Assembly (NCBI GenBank): GCA_003194525.1
Contig: NBIV01000160.1
Location: 62,001-126,000 of the forward strand
Origin: Gracilariopsis chorda
Taxonomy: Eukaryota > Rhodophyta > Florideophyceae > Gracilariales > Gracilariaceae
DNA length: 64,000 nucleotides
Direction: 5' to 3'
A program made the translations under genes and the position numbers. Positions within the stretch are counted from its first letter, which is position 1, and every line of letters starts with the position of its first letter. The notes beneath the pieces are model-generated. The model worked only from the letters and a program-made list of their open reading frames with translations, had not been told where the DNA came from and ran no database searches. Below are positions 23,882 to 34,775 of the stretch, piece by piece.

Positions 23882-26800
23882 TTGGGAGAGGCGTCCTCAA
23901 GAACGAGGCTGTTGGCGCCCGAGGCGTCCTCGCCTCGCTCCCCGGTGAAAGTCCTCTCGAGGAAAGACACCGCTGACGCGGACTCGGCGCACCTCGGTGT
24001 GTTGCGTCGCCCGTGGATACGGAGTAAAAATCCCCGGATTCCCGGTAGAGTCTTGGTCTTGGCCAAGCGCAATTATAAGGTCTATGCCGACCTTGGCCTT
24101 GATCCCCAGTTCATGGTGAGGTTTCCCACCGTCCTGGATACAGGTGCAGGCCCCAACTTTGTTGTGGAATCATTGTTACCCCCGCTTGTGCGGTCGCGTA
24201 TCCGCTCTAACGCGGTCCCCGACATTTCGGATGCGAACAACAATCCGTTACAAACGGTGGGCACAGTGGACCTCGTCGTGAGACTTGGTACCTCTGTGGT
24301 GAAGTTGGACTTCATCGTTTGGCGTTCATTGGCAGCACCATTCATACTGGGATGTGATTACTACGACAGATTTGTCGACGCAATCAGGCCCCGCCTCAGG
24401 CGTGTAGAACTTGAAGACGGATCGTCGGTTCCGATTGTTCGCCGCCCGCTAAAGCGGTCCTCTCGGAAACACGTTCCGCTCCCTGCTGCGCAGGAACCAC
24501 CGCCCGCGTCCCGCGAGTCCACCAGGCTCCGCGTCGCTGCCTCGGTTTCTATACCGGCTGAGTCCCAAGTCTGGGTGCAGGTAAATTCCCGTCAACACGG
24601 TGTTCGGTTTATACAACCCCTCGCCTCGTTGTACGAGAAATCCCAGCTGGCGCTGGCTAATGGAATTGTCTCCATTTCCCCGGATGTCCCTTTCCGGATA
24701 TTGGTTGCCAAACTTGGCAAACACCCCCAGTATCTGGTCAAACACCAAGTAATTGGGAGTGTAACCCCCCATCCTATGGGAATGCTGCCAACAAAGATGA
24801 CAGCCGCCGATGTACTCGGAGTTACCACCTCTTCTGAGGAGTTCGCCCCGCCGTCCGAAGACGTCAAGTCTAAGGAGGGGGAGGAAACCGCTACTTCAGC
24901 GCCGAACATACCGAGTAACTCGGAATTGCGAACCACACCTGTTCCACAGGACAATGCTCCATCGAGCAATGACCGGATTGATCCGGAAAAAGCACTTGAA
25001 GCGCTGGACTTCAGCCACGTGCCAGAGTCGCACCGCCACAAACTCCGTACTATGTTACGGGAATTCACCACAATGTGGGATGGCTCGCTTGGCGAGATTG
25101 ATGCAACGGAACACCGGATCGATTTAATCCCCGGTGCGTGACCGGTTGCACAACCCCCTTACAGGGCAGGTACGAAAGCTCGGGAAGAGGAGCAGTCCCA
25201 AGTGGACAAGATGCTCCGCGCAGGTGTGATTGAGCCCGCCCAATCACCCTGGGCATCCCCAGTTGTACTGGCTTTAAAGGCCGACGGAACCTGGAGGTTC
25301 TGTGTCGACTACCGCCGGCTCAATGCCGTGACTGTTAGGGACACGTACCCCATCCCTCGTATGGACGAGTGCATTGACTCCCTTGGAGACGCCACCGTGT
25401 TCACGGCCCTTGATGCCAATTGGGGATATTGGCAAGTACCTGTCAGACAGGAGGATCGCGACAAAACCGCATTCACCTGCCATGCAGGAACGTACCGCTT
25501 CAAGCGGATGCCATTTGGGTTAACCAACGCCCCTGCCACCTTTCAGCGTGCAGTAGATATTCTACTCAACAGCTTTAAGTGGCGGAGTTGTCTGGTCTAC
25601 CTTGATGATATCATCATCTTCTCCAACTCGTTGGACGACCATCTCACTCACGTCCGAGACGTGCTGACCGTACTCCGCGATGCGGGAATTACCCTCAAGT
25701 TGAGGAAATGCGAGTTTTTCACAGATACTGTGAAGTATCTGGGTCACATTATCCGTCCTGGACGGTTAGCGATCGAGAAAGCTCGAGTCAAATCCCTCGT
25801 TGAGGCGAAAGAACCCCGTACTCAAACGGAACTGCGCTCCTTTCTGGGGCTGGTCAACGTCTATCGACGGTTTATCCCGAACTTTTCGGATACTGCAGCG
25901 CCCCTGAACGCGTTGTTGCGAAAGGGGAACCCCCCAAAACTGGGAATATTTACGCCCGAGCAATCGGAAGCCTTCAACTCCTTAAAGGAGGCTGTCACAT
26001 CAGCACCAATCCTACATCTCCCAAAACTTGGGTTGCCATACTCCGTAGATACGGACTCGAGCGACTACCAAGTCGGGTGTGCTCTTTTTCAAACCACCCC
26101 CGAGGGGGAACGACATCCAATTGGTTATTGGTCACGTTCGCTCAATGTTCATGAGCGGAACTACTCCGTATCGGAGAAAGAGTGCCTCGCCGTCGTATGG
26201 GCGATGACCACTCTGCGCCCCTACCTTATGGGAATTCACTTCACCGTGTACACGGATCATTCCTCATTGAGGTGGTTGATGAATATCTCCGACCCGTCGG
26301 GACGCCTCATGCGCTGGAGACTCCGCCTCGCGGAATATGACTTTCAAGTCATTTATAAAAAGGGTGCGCAGAACACCCAGGCCGACGCTTTATCGCGGTT
26401 ACCCACAAGTGGGGAAGCAATCCCAACGGAGGATGATGAAGTCCCATGCTTCATGGCTATAGACCCGGATGATCCGGAACATGCCGTCGAGGCTAGGCCA
26501 GAAACCTGGGACGAGGATGCTGATTTTGACAAACTACTCGCATCGCGAGATAAATCTGAGAACCCGTTACCGGGAAACTTTGTACCGGTATCACCGGAAG
26601 AAATGATCCGAGAACAATTCGGCGACCCATTCTGTACGAGAATTCGTGCCCGTATCAACGGTGGTGAAGATCTCCCTTTCGGGGTAAACGACAAAGGCTA
26701 CCTCGTAAGAAAGGTCGAAGCCCGCCCACAGATTGTGGTACCACATTCCCTGCAATCGCGGGTGTTACATCTATCACACTACGCCCCCATTGGAGGTCAC

Positions 26801-29047
26801 CCAGGTGGGAGGAAACTCTACCTAACCCTGCGAAGGGATTTCTATTGGCCCGCAATGGCGGTGGATTGCTACGCAACTGTGCGGTTTTGTAGCGAATGCG
26901 CGAAGAATCGCGTCAAACTCCGCAAAAATGCGAAGAAGATGAAACTATTCCCCGCAAGGGCGCCGCTCGAGTTTATTGCGATCGATATTCTCGGACCATT
27001 ACTCACCACGAAACGTGGAAACAAGTTTCTACTTGTCATTACCGACCGCTTTTCTAAGCTGGTACAGACTGTCCCTCTTCGGAGGATAACCGCTCTCACG
27101 GTGGCCCAGGCTCTGGTGACGCACTGGATTTTTGTCTACGGTCCCCCTGTAGAGGTGCTCTCTGACAACGGGAGGCAGTTCGTGAGCAAGTTCTTCCAGG
27201 ATGTTTGTCGCATCCTGGATGTCAAGAACTTGTTCACGACTACCTACCACCCCCAGTGTAATGGGCAAGTTGAACGGTTTAACCGGACGTTACTCGCGGC
27301 GTTACGTTCCTACGTCGCTGACCACCCAACGAATTGGGATCTCTACGCTGATGCGGTAACCTACGCGTACAATACGCAGGTACACCGGACTACCGCAGTT
27401 TCGCCATTCGAGTTAGTTCTATCTAGAACACCCCCGCCTGTGGCGCTGGAACCCCAAGCTACCTTGGACAATTTCCCATCTGTGGGTATCTACCGGCAGC
27501 AATGGAAGCAATGGCTTTCCAAGCTGGTCCCCGCTGCGCGGAAGTCTATGGCACGGGCCCAAGCCGCTTACAAGCGGGATTTTGACGCTCGCGTGCGAGG
27601 AAAACCGTCCCCGATTCGGGCAAATAACTACGTCGTCATCAGGAAGGAATACTACAACCCGGAACGGGAGAAGCGTCACAAAATCTCGCCTGTGGCGGAT
27701 GGACCCTTCAAGGTGATCTCTGTTAACACCGACACTGTCGTGGTAGAAATGGGGGACACGCACGAACGGATTTCCCGTGATCGTGTTGTCCTTGCCCCTC
27801 CTCCCTCGTCAGAGGTAGTCCTGGATCCAGGCAACCCCGTTTCTACGGACTCTGCAACACCGGAATCATCCGGGAGTACTAGGCCGACGGTACTACCACA
27901 CCCCAGCCGGGGACTCTCAGACCTACCGACTCTGTCGGACTCACCGGCTCAGCCGGGTAATTCGGGCCCCTCAGCGCCCGCCCCTACCACGTCTGCCCCA
28001 CTGGCGCGCATCTATACCCGCCAGGCGGGGAATGTTATCCCTTATCCCGCCGCTCCGTCTAAGGAGGGGAAGGAGAACACTCGTTTTCGAGGGACGATAT
28101 CACCGTCGCAACGGAAAACACACCGTGACATACGGAACACTGACCGTGGAGCACGGAGTATGTCACGCGACACTAATCCCCCGTTCCCGGGCAGTGCTGT
28201 GCAACAGGAACCAGACGCGCAGGCCCCGCAAAAGTGGCAAATACACCGTTTGTCACGGGAAAACGAGAAGCCTCACTCCAATACCGCAGCAGCGGAAAGG
28301 CAATCGCCCGATGCCTCGAAGCCGCCGTTGGCGGAAGTCCCCGCGGAAGCGGTTCAATCAGGTCGATCAGACCCGCGCCCTGCGGAGAAGGGGCGCCCAG
28401 ATACGCCGGCCTCACAGGGGAATACCCACACCCCTCTTGGGGAAAAAGGCGGCCAAGCTGCAGTCGAAGCTTTAAGCCCTGGCTCGCAAGCACCGGAAAC
28501 GCCTCCCGTCGTTGACGGAATCAAAGCCCCCGCGACGGGGAATAATTTGCGCCAACCCCCGCATCGCTGCGGCGAAGAACCGAGGAACTCGGGAATAACG
28601 CGCGCCATCGCACGCTCGAAACCGGTCGTACCGGACGCTGCTCCTCCTCACGGAGATGGTGCACTGCGCTCAGCGGCAATTCCCCTGAAAAGGGTGTCAT
28701 CGGCACCTGCCCAGAACCCCCCAAAGGGGAATTTTGACCAAAATACCGGTGTACCGGAGTTAGCCCCAGGCAACCCGTCAGTAGCCGGGGACACCACGGC
28801 GTCGCCGGAACGTATGGTGCAGAGCGCTCGTGCGCCTGGCAGGGAGGCGGTTTGCCACCCAATCACCGTGTCGCACGGGACCCCCCAGGGGATTGTGGAA
28901 ATGCCGATCCCGCAGAAGCGGTCATCTTCCCGCAAACTCGCGGTTCGTGAGCCCAAGTCCCCGGCCGACTGGCGGTTCGCCCGGCCTACGGTGAAGACGG
29001 GAACAACGACACCCCAATGGGGAATGACTTGCCGGGGAAAACCGTGA
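23882..29047 (+). other. pol region of the young gypsy element (PR, RT, RNase H, IN, Pro-rich tail)
   Basis: The domains run in Ty3/gypsy order: aspartic protease with LDTGAGPNFV near 24130; pre-RT linker with EIDATEHRID near 25100; reverse transcriptase about 25200-25760 with FCVDYRRLN and the catalytic YLDDIIIF near 25600; RNase H about 26010-26400 with VYTDHSSLRW; integrase about 26750-27480 with an H-H-C-C zinc region, IAIDILGP, SDNGRQFVS and the NGQVERFNR glutamate region. A long Pro/Ala/Gly-rich tail follows to about 29050. It starts about 18 bp after gag ends, in another frame. The region looks close to whole and is a fossil or recently active copy with about one break. Confidence 0.85.
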
Positions 29048-29099
29048 CACCACACACCCTCTTGAGGGATATTTTCCCGCATGAGCAGCGGCCACTAGG

Positions 29100-29424
29100 A
29101 CAGCGCACGGCAACGTCGGAGTTATCGCCGAACACCCTGCTAAGGGACATTATACCGCACAGCGGGCAGCCCCCGCAGGGAAGTACAACCACCACCCGGC
29201 ACGGCCGGCAGGTCTACGAACGAGAGTTCGTAGTAGACCGACTTGTCGGACACACCTGGGACCAGGATGGTATTCTACAATACCGCGTCCGCTGGTACGG
29301 GTACGACCCCAGTGGGGATACGTGGGAGCCAATTGAACACCTCCCGCGGTCGCAGGTCCTGCGATACCACCGTCAAACGGGAACCGCAGCCCCAGCCACG
29401 CTGGTTAATGCCCAAGTTGGGTAA
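29100..29424 (+). other. Chromodomain segment at the end of pol
   Basis: The block YEREFVVDRLVGH, then ILQYRVRWYGYDPSGDTWEP and IEHLPRSQVLRYHRQT is a chromodomain: aromatic-cage positions and the W-x-G-Y and D-T-W-E-P motifs are present. In chromoviruses this module lies at the integrase C-terminus and directs integration to histone-marked chromatin. Here it is separated from the integrase core by an unusually long Pro-rich tail of about 1.5 kb. Confidence 0.8.
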
Positions 29425-29615
29425 CATTGCCGCGCGAGCGGAGAGCGAAAGAAAAGGATAACAAGGCAAAGTCCGTCGAAGACGGGGAACTCAACCGAGA
29501 AGCACCGTTCTAAACGGGAAAGTTTATTCAGGGGAGCAGCTAGCTCCCCACAATACTACACTACACTAACTGGCATAGCCAGGGAAAGAAGAACAAGGAA
29601 ACTGGACCAGAGGTT
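29425..29615. other. Spacer between pol and the antisense frame
   Basis: This short stretch separates the convergent ends of the chromodomain frame and the antisense frame. No motif is recognised. An AT-containing AAGAAAAGG run near 29450 could relate to 3'-end formation of either transcript, but nothing supports this beyond composition. Confidence 0.3.
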
Positions 29616-31403
29616 TCACTCACCCCCATCGTCCGGGGCGTAACCCCCAGCAAGGCGGTAGGCCAACGCGTCCGCCATGGTGGTGACATCCCCCGATACC
29701 TCGGCAGCGCTAAGACCGGCACCCCGGAGGAAACGTGCGATGATTTCGTTTTCATTCGCCGTCACCCCGCTGGGGATAGAAGGTCCGGCACTTGCCGCCG
29801 AAGGGTCAGCAGCCGGCTCGGCCGGAGATGCCCCCTCTGGGAAAGCTTCCGCGCTAGCGCCGGTTTCCTCTACGTCCATCTCCCCGGGTTCTTCCGGTTC
29901 GTTATCGACCATTGGGTCATCCCCGCCGTATGCGCGGTAGTAGTCGTCGCAATCGACGTACCCCACCGGGTGGTCTTCCGGCACATGCCGGGGCGTATCG
30001 CGAAGCTCGCGCGCCTCCTCGGAGGAAATTTCCCGGAACTCCCAGGGGTCGAAGTAGATAAAATCCCCCGCAAGGGCGGTGTTTCTACCGAGTCCCGGAC
30101 CACCGGTGTTACCGCTACCGCCATCCAGACGACCGCTTTGCTCCAGCGGGACCTCACTCCAGCTAACGCTGTCGATGTACCCAAGTAATTGGAGGACCTC
30201 TTCATTGTTGGCCTGGCCCCCAAGGGGGATGCGAAGATCCAGGTTTCGGATCGCTGCCCGCACACGCGGTTGAAGGAACCAGAGACGATACTGGTCGTAC
30301 GCCTCGTTGAGGATATAAGCCGCACTGCGGGCCGCCCACTCCGTAACCACTACGGACCACAACCCCGACCGAGGATCCTGCATGAGCAGCGAACCGAGGT
30401 ACGTAAGTACCGGCGGGAGTTCTATGTAGCACCCCCGGCAGGCTTCATGGAAGCGCCACCACTCGGGGAGTGCTACATACCGACTTAGTCGGTGAGGCGG
30501 CGCAATCCGCTCTATCTCCACGTTCTGATACGGGATAAAATACCCGAATCGGGATCGCCAACGCCGCTCGTAGCGGATGAAGTTTTGGAGAAAGTTGGAC
30601 CGGTATTGCCGGGGAAGGTACCTGAACTCCGCCCGAATAATCGGTCGCTCCCAGCAAAGGGCCTCTTGCCGCGCTGCGGGGAAACTCCTCCAAGCGAGGG
30701 TCTCGAGGCGGAACAGGTTCTCGCCGTACCCAATCTCCCCGCGAGTGCGGAAGTAGCTAACGTCGAAGCCAAACTCCGGTGGGACCGGTACATCGAATGG
30801 AGCCCGGCTCTGCCGTTGATACGCCATGCGCGTCAGCGCGGTCTGTGCCGCAGTGACGGTCTCGCCCGAGTTTCTTCGGAGGTGGTGACGCGGAATCGCA
30901 ATCCGGTGACGCCAATCCCACGATGTGGTGACTGCTCTGGGCAGATCCCCCGGAAGGGTGTCTGAACCATCCGCAAAAGCGGTGACCAATCCCTCATTGA
31001 GGACGGCGACCGGGTGAAACCACGGGGCAAGGCGCAGGCGCGACGCGTGATTCCGATTCATCGGGTTGAGCCCCACCAGGGTGTTGTAAGTTGGCCAGTT
31101 GGACACCGGAGTGGTTCCGGAGGACACCACCGAAGGTGGTAGTGCGAAGGGATGGTCGGCTGCCGCAGCCATATTCCCCGGTTGTACCGGATTTCGATCG
31201 CCCTGAGGCAGGGGAACTGACCGGAAACCGGTGGTGTATCGCCCGAGAAGTCTCGGCGGTTGGTTGTGGTTGTTGATATTGTTGTCGTCGTTCATTTTTC
31301 CCTTTTGGAGGGTGGCTGTTATTGTCGTTTGTGTGCTTGATGACTCTGGTGCAGAGGGATTTACCGGAGAACCGGAGACAAAGCACGCGCTTTTATCACC
31401 CAT
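29616..31403 (-). CDS. Antisense ORF (595 codons) inside the 3' part of the gypsy element
   Basis: An uninterrupted frame on the strand opposite to gag-pol. It starts 56 bp inside the 3' LTR and ends about 190 bp from the chromodomain frame. An internal Met near 31295 (MNDDNNINNHNQPP) is an alternative start. The N-terminal 120 residues are polar and Pro/Asn-rich. About 120-400 looks globular and is rich in Trp, Tyr and Arg (for example WRSRFGYFIPYQNVEIER, LPEWWRFHEACRG). After about 440 it becomes Gly-rich, acidic and Ala/Pro-rich, ending with a short helical segment (NENEIIARFLRGAGLSAAE). I see no signal peptide, membrane segment or enzyme motif and recognise no family. Antisense frames in this position are known in some plant gypsy elements. 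Promoter activity from the 3' LTR in the antisense direction could express it; that is inference. Confidence 0.65.
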   Translation of the reverse strand: MGDKSACFVSGSPVNPSAPESSSTQTTITATLQKGKMNDDNNINNHNQPPRLLGRYTTGFRSVPLPQGDRNPVQPGNMAAAADHPFALPPSVVSSGTTPVSNWPTYNTLVGLNPMNRNHASRLRLAPWFHPVAVLNEGLVTAFADGSDTLPGDLPRAVTTSWDWRHRIAIPRHHLRRNSGETVTAAQTALTRMAYQRQSRAPFDVPVPPEFGFDVSYFRTRGEIGYGENLFRLETLAWRSFPAARQEALCWERPIIRAEFRYLPRQYRSNFLQNFIRYERRWRSRFGYFIPYQNVEIERIAPPHRLSRYVALPEWWRFHEACRGCYIELPPVLTYLGSLLMQDPRSGLWSVVVTEWAARSAAYILNEAYDQYRLWFLQPRVRAAIRNLDLRIPLGGQANNEEVLQLLGYIDSVSWSEVPLEQSGRLDGGSGNTGGPGLGRNTALAGDFIYFDPWEFREISSEEARELRDTPRHVPEDHPVGYVDCDDYYRAYGGDDPMVDNEPEEPGEMDVEETGASAEAFPEGASPAEPAADPSAASAGPSIPSGVTANENEIIARFLRGAGLSAAEVSGDVTTMADALAYRLAGGYAPDDGGE

Positions 31404-31447
31404 TTTCGTCTGGGAATCCTCCGCGTCCGCGGTCGTTTTCCCGTCTT

Positions 31448-31457
31448 AAGGGGGGGA
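31448..31457 (+). other. Polypurine tract before the 3' LTR
   Basis: AAGGGGGGGA lies two bases before the 3' LTR start. A purine run here is the usual second-strand primer of LTR elements. Confidence 0.75.
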
Positions 31458-31459
31458 TA

Positions 31460-32284
31460 TGAAGTGCAACGCCCTCAGGGAGGGATTCTGGGTACTTGAA
31501 CGCTTTCCCGATATTATCGGTTGTGTAGTGTGTATATGAACTACGCCCCACAATGGTGGGTATGGACACGTGGGACACGGCTTTGGGTCAATTGGCGGTT
31601 GGCCACAGTAGTGGATGTTTCCACGGAATGTGGAGTATTTTAGTTAATTTTATTTCTTATTTTCACCCCCATTTCTGGGAAGCTAGTACTTAGTGCGACG
31701 GCGCACTGCCGTCGCACCAGTAAACCTTCCCCAACAAGGGACCACAACCTGGGGAATTGGCTCTGAGCTTTACCGCCTCCGCGTGTTCTCAACGCCTCCT
31801 TGGAGGGAAGCACCGTAGTGTACGGAAGTTCACCCCCCTTGCACATCTAAAGGAGACCCATCATTGGGAGTACTAATTGTTCCAAGTGTCTTGGTGTTTC
31901 GCCCTGTATAGGGTTATTGTTACCGGCATCGCCGTATTTGTTCGTCGCTCTCGCGACTCACTTCGCCCTCTCTTCCTCCTCTTCGCCCTTCCTTTTTCCC
32001 CTTTTTAGGGTAGCACCTCCCGCTATCCGCGGCTCTCGTGTGCGCATCTGCTCACACACCCCCACTTACGTGGAAGCATACCTCTACTGAGGATCACACC
32101 CGCTCACGCGGATACCGATTCTTCGCCTTCACCTCCCTGCGCGAGTCGCGACAGGTGTCCCTGGTCTTACAAACCGGCTTCGCCGTGACACCTCTGGGAG
32201 GGCTCTACCCAACTGGGTTCACCTCGTGAGAGGAAGATACCGAACGTCTTTCGGTGTTTTTCCCCTTTGGGGCATTGCACCACA
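31460..32284 (+). repeat. 3' LTR (825 bp)
   Basis: It has the same start and end as the 5' copy and 14 substitutions relative to it, with no length difference. It is followed directly by the AGAAG target duplication. The antisense frame begins 56 bp upstream of this LTR on the opposite strand. Confidence 0.95.
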
Positions 32285-32432
32285 AGAAGTCAAGTTGTAC
32301 TGGAGCGTTTCATATTTTCGTAAGAAACTGAGAGTTCTGCATGCTCCTGTTGGGTCCCTTTATCTTACATTACTTTCTACTTATGAATATGCACACTTAT
32401 TTCTACGGATATCAAGTATCGAAGTACTTTGA
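32285..32432 (+). pseudogene. PIF/Harbinger transposase relic A, 3' part, with right AGAAG copy
   Basis: The first five bases (32285-32289) are the right copy of the target duplication. The sequence then reads VKLYWSVSYFRKKLRVLHAPVG, the typical end of a Harbinger DDE domain, in the frame expected from the part ending at 20754 (VKWMFKE). The frame ends at 32430-32432. This shows the gypsy element landed inside an existing transposase gene. Confidence 0.75.
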
Positions 32433-32447
32433 TTGTACACCCCATCC

Positions 32448-33528
32448 TTAAAGGCCTACCTGGCTTCGAAAGACAGCAACGAAGAGCACTAATATATGAT
32501 GAGCCGCGTGGCGCGGCTCAGCAATACCAGATTCCAACGTACGAGATTCATTCTTCCCAGAGAGGCTGTGGTCCACGAACACTGACTGTGCTGTTTGCAG
32601 CAGTGCAGATATGCTACAAGAAACGGTTGTAGCAATATCAGCATTCTTGATTCCCCGTATGACATCCATCATAAGACGGAACTTTGGCAGTTCTAGCTGC
32701 TGTGCTTCACACCTTTCTCGTAAACGCTCTTCTCTGTCTAGAACCTTTTCCTTCTCTGATGCTTCAAATCGTTCTCTCTCCAGTTTCAGCTTCTCCTTCT
32801 CTAAAGCCAAACGTCTGGAGTCTCCCTGCTCTACTGCTGCTGTAGACGAGGAAGCCTCGTCTTCGAGCGACAAACACCCAGAGGACACGTTCGGCTTCCT
32901 CTTCTTCAACAAGCGCTCTTCATTGACCTTTCCAGCTCCATCGCTACTTTGCTCGGCGTTTGTCTTTCTTTCTTCTCATCAAGGTCCACCGTTTTTTTTT
33001 TGGTTTTTTCTCTCCTTCAAATCTAGCCAAATCATGAAAATCCACCTTCATCATACCGAGCAGTTCTGTTAACTCTCCCAATTGACCTTCAAGGCCTCTC
33101 ATTTTTGATTTTATAACATCGTTTTTATTGTACCGTTTTTTAATCTTTATTATCTGTCCTTGACAGGTTTCCATATTACAACGTGTTTTTTCGATTTTTT
33201 ATGCGTTTAATTTATCCTTAACTATTTTAAATCGTTGTCTTGTTTGTACATGTGGTGCTATATTTGTTTTAGCTGCCGTGACTTCTGGTACGATTACCAA
33301 GTCATCTCTTTTTGAAAATCTGCATCGTGGTTCGGAGGCTTTTAAGGATGGAGAAGTTAACGTTGGCGTGGATGGCGTCGTGAGCGTATCAGACCGATGC
33401 AGTCCTGGTGGCAGATGAACTGACATCACTTCGGAAAGTGTTGGTGGTGCTTGATGAGCCATATGGACGTAGTTAGAACAAACCGATTGGAGCATGTGAG
33501 CGCGAGATTCTCTGAGGTTGCTACTCAC
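32448..33528 (-). pseudogene. Myb/SANT-like partner gene relic of Harbinger A
   Basis: Three minus-strand open pieces follow each other. The first (33528-33199) ends with CRFSKRDDLVIVPEVTAAK, resembling the start of a Myb/SANT-like DNA-binding domain. The second (33174-32944) is basic, with GQLGELTELLGMMK and a Lys-rich tail. The third (32912-32448) is a long charged coiled coil (LALEKEKLKLERERFEASEK). PIF/Harbinger elements usually carry a transposase and a Myb-like protein that helps bind DNA and bring the transposase to the nucleus. This gene is convergent with the transposase part ending at 32432, as expected for a pair. At least two frame changes and the A/T-rich gap at 33175-33198 show decay. 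The family is assigned from general shape, not a firm match. Confidence 0.5.
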
Positions 33529-33750
33529 GCGGCTTCATTGGGTGCATGCAGAAATCAACAGAACGCCAGCCCACCAAAATTTTGGCGCGTATCCTGTTGT
33601 CTTCAGAAATGAGCCGCCAAACCAACGCGCCAAATATTGGCGCCAAAGAAGCAACCCAAACCCTTTCAGTTCCATCGCTTGGCACCATAATAACCACGTC
33701 GTAAATTTTTTCAGATCAACCTTCTGCTCTCTAAATCCTCTTTCCCAACC

Positions 33751-34599
33751 ATGGCACAAGCCAACACCAGCCTTTCTATTCCCTCTCTTTCCCAATCTCA
33801 TCACCAAAACGAGCAAGCACAGCCTTCTCAAAACCAAACACAGAATGTAGATAACAATGCTGCAGCCGCCAAGAAGTCACCAAAAAAAGCAACCAAAGGT
33901 CGTTCAGGAGCTCTGAACTACAGCAGCACCGACATTACTGCTGTTCTTGACATTATGGAAAAGGTGGAACCTATTCGAGCAAACATGTGGGCGGTTGTCG
34001 AGCAGGAATTTGAGTTATGGAGCAAAGCCAACGTCCGACCACCTCGAGATATGGATTCACTCTAAAATAAGTTTGATAAGCTCTGGAATGCAAAAAAGCA
34101 GACAGGTGACCCATCCTGTCCACCAAATGTTCGTCGAGCAAAACATATCGCTCCCGATGTACAGAGTATGATAGCAGCAAAACTGGTAGGAGACGAAGAA
34201 AGCGATGTAGAAGAAACCGACGCACAGAACGACAGTGTATGTGACGAGCAACCAGGCGACGCAGGAATCAGTGTTCGCGAAAAACGTAGGCCTATTGCCC
34301 AAGCTGGACAACACGCGAAGAAGCCCAAAACGGAAGATATTATAACCAGTAGTATTGAGAGCATGACCAAGTTTATGGGCATAATAGCCACTTCTATGTC
34401 GGTCCCGGAGCCAATATAGAGCACAATGTAGAACCAGGAGGTTATCATTCAACAGGCGGTGCAGAACGAAGTCGCAGATCTAAAGAAAACAGTTAATGAA
34501 ACCATGACGGACACGAAAACGATGATTGTGGGACTCAATGCTGCCGTTCAGGCTTTAGTGGGAACGCTCTCTTTGACAGTGCAGAGGGAAAATTCTTAG
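33751..34599 (+). pseudogene. Myb-like DUF6818-type partner gene relic of Harbinger B
   Basis: A single frame runs 33751-34599, broken by in-frame stops at 34063-34065, 34417-34419 and 34429-34431 but with no frame change. Residues 50-130 carry the signature ALNYSSTDITAVLDIMEKVEPI, W-x-VVEQEFELW, RPPRDMDSL and, after the first stop, NKFDKLWNAKKQTGDPSCPP and VRRAKHI, which fit the DUF6818 Myb-like domain. The C-terminus is an acidic linker followed by a coiled coil (QAVQNEVADLKKTVNET). This is the second Harbinger component and is convergent with the transposase relic at 34776-35553. It could once have been a host gene derived from such an element, but the stops argue it is dead. Confidence 0.65.
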
Positions 34600-34775
34600 T
34601 AACAAAATCGTTCGTTCTCTATCTAAAGTCGCCGAGCTTCCACTCGCGCGGAGCCTTGCCCTGTGGGCCAAGTGCGCGAATGTGAGCGCCAGCGAGCTTT
34701 CGCACAATTGTCTCCTCGGGCTGCGTCCCGCGCTCACTTTTTACAAGATAAATACGTGTTTGCAATTTGATTCCT

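Larger units (their letters stand above)
20760..32284 (+). mobile_element. Young Ty3/gypsy chromodomain LTR retrotransposon, nearly whole
   Basis: The element is 11,525 bp, bounded by two 825-bp LTRs that both start TGAAGTGCAAC and end in CACCACA, and it is flanked by AGAAG duplications. Inside are a primer-binding-site candidate, gag, a protease-RT-RNase H-integrase pol, a long Pro-rich tail, a chromodomain, an antisense 595-codon frame and a polypurine tract before the 3' LTR. By eye the LTRs differ at 14 of 825 positions with no length change (about 98.3% identity), so the insertion is recent in evolutionary terms. The absolute age depends on an unknown substitution rate. It looks close to whole, with perhaps one or two breaks in pol. 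It sits inside a Harbinger transposase gene. Order, integrase and chromodomain place it in the Ty3/gypsy chromovirus-like group. Confidence 0.95.
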
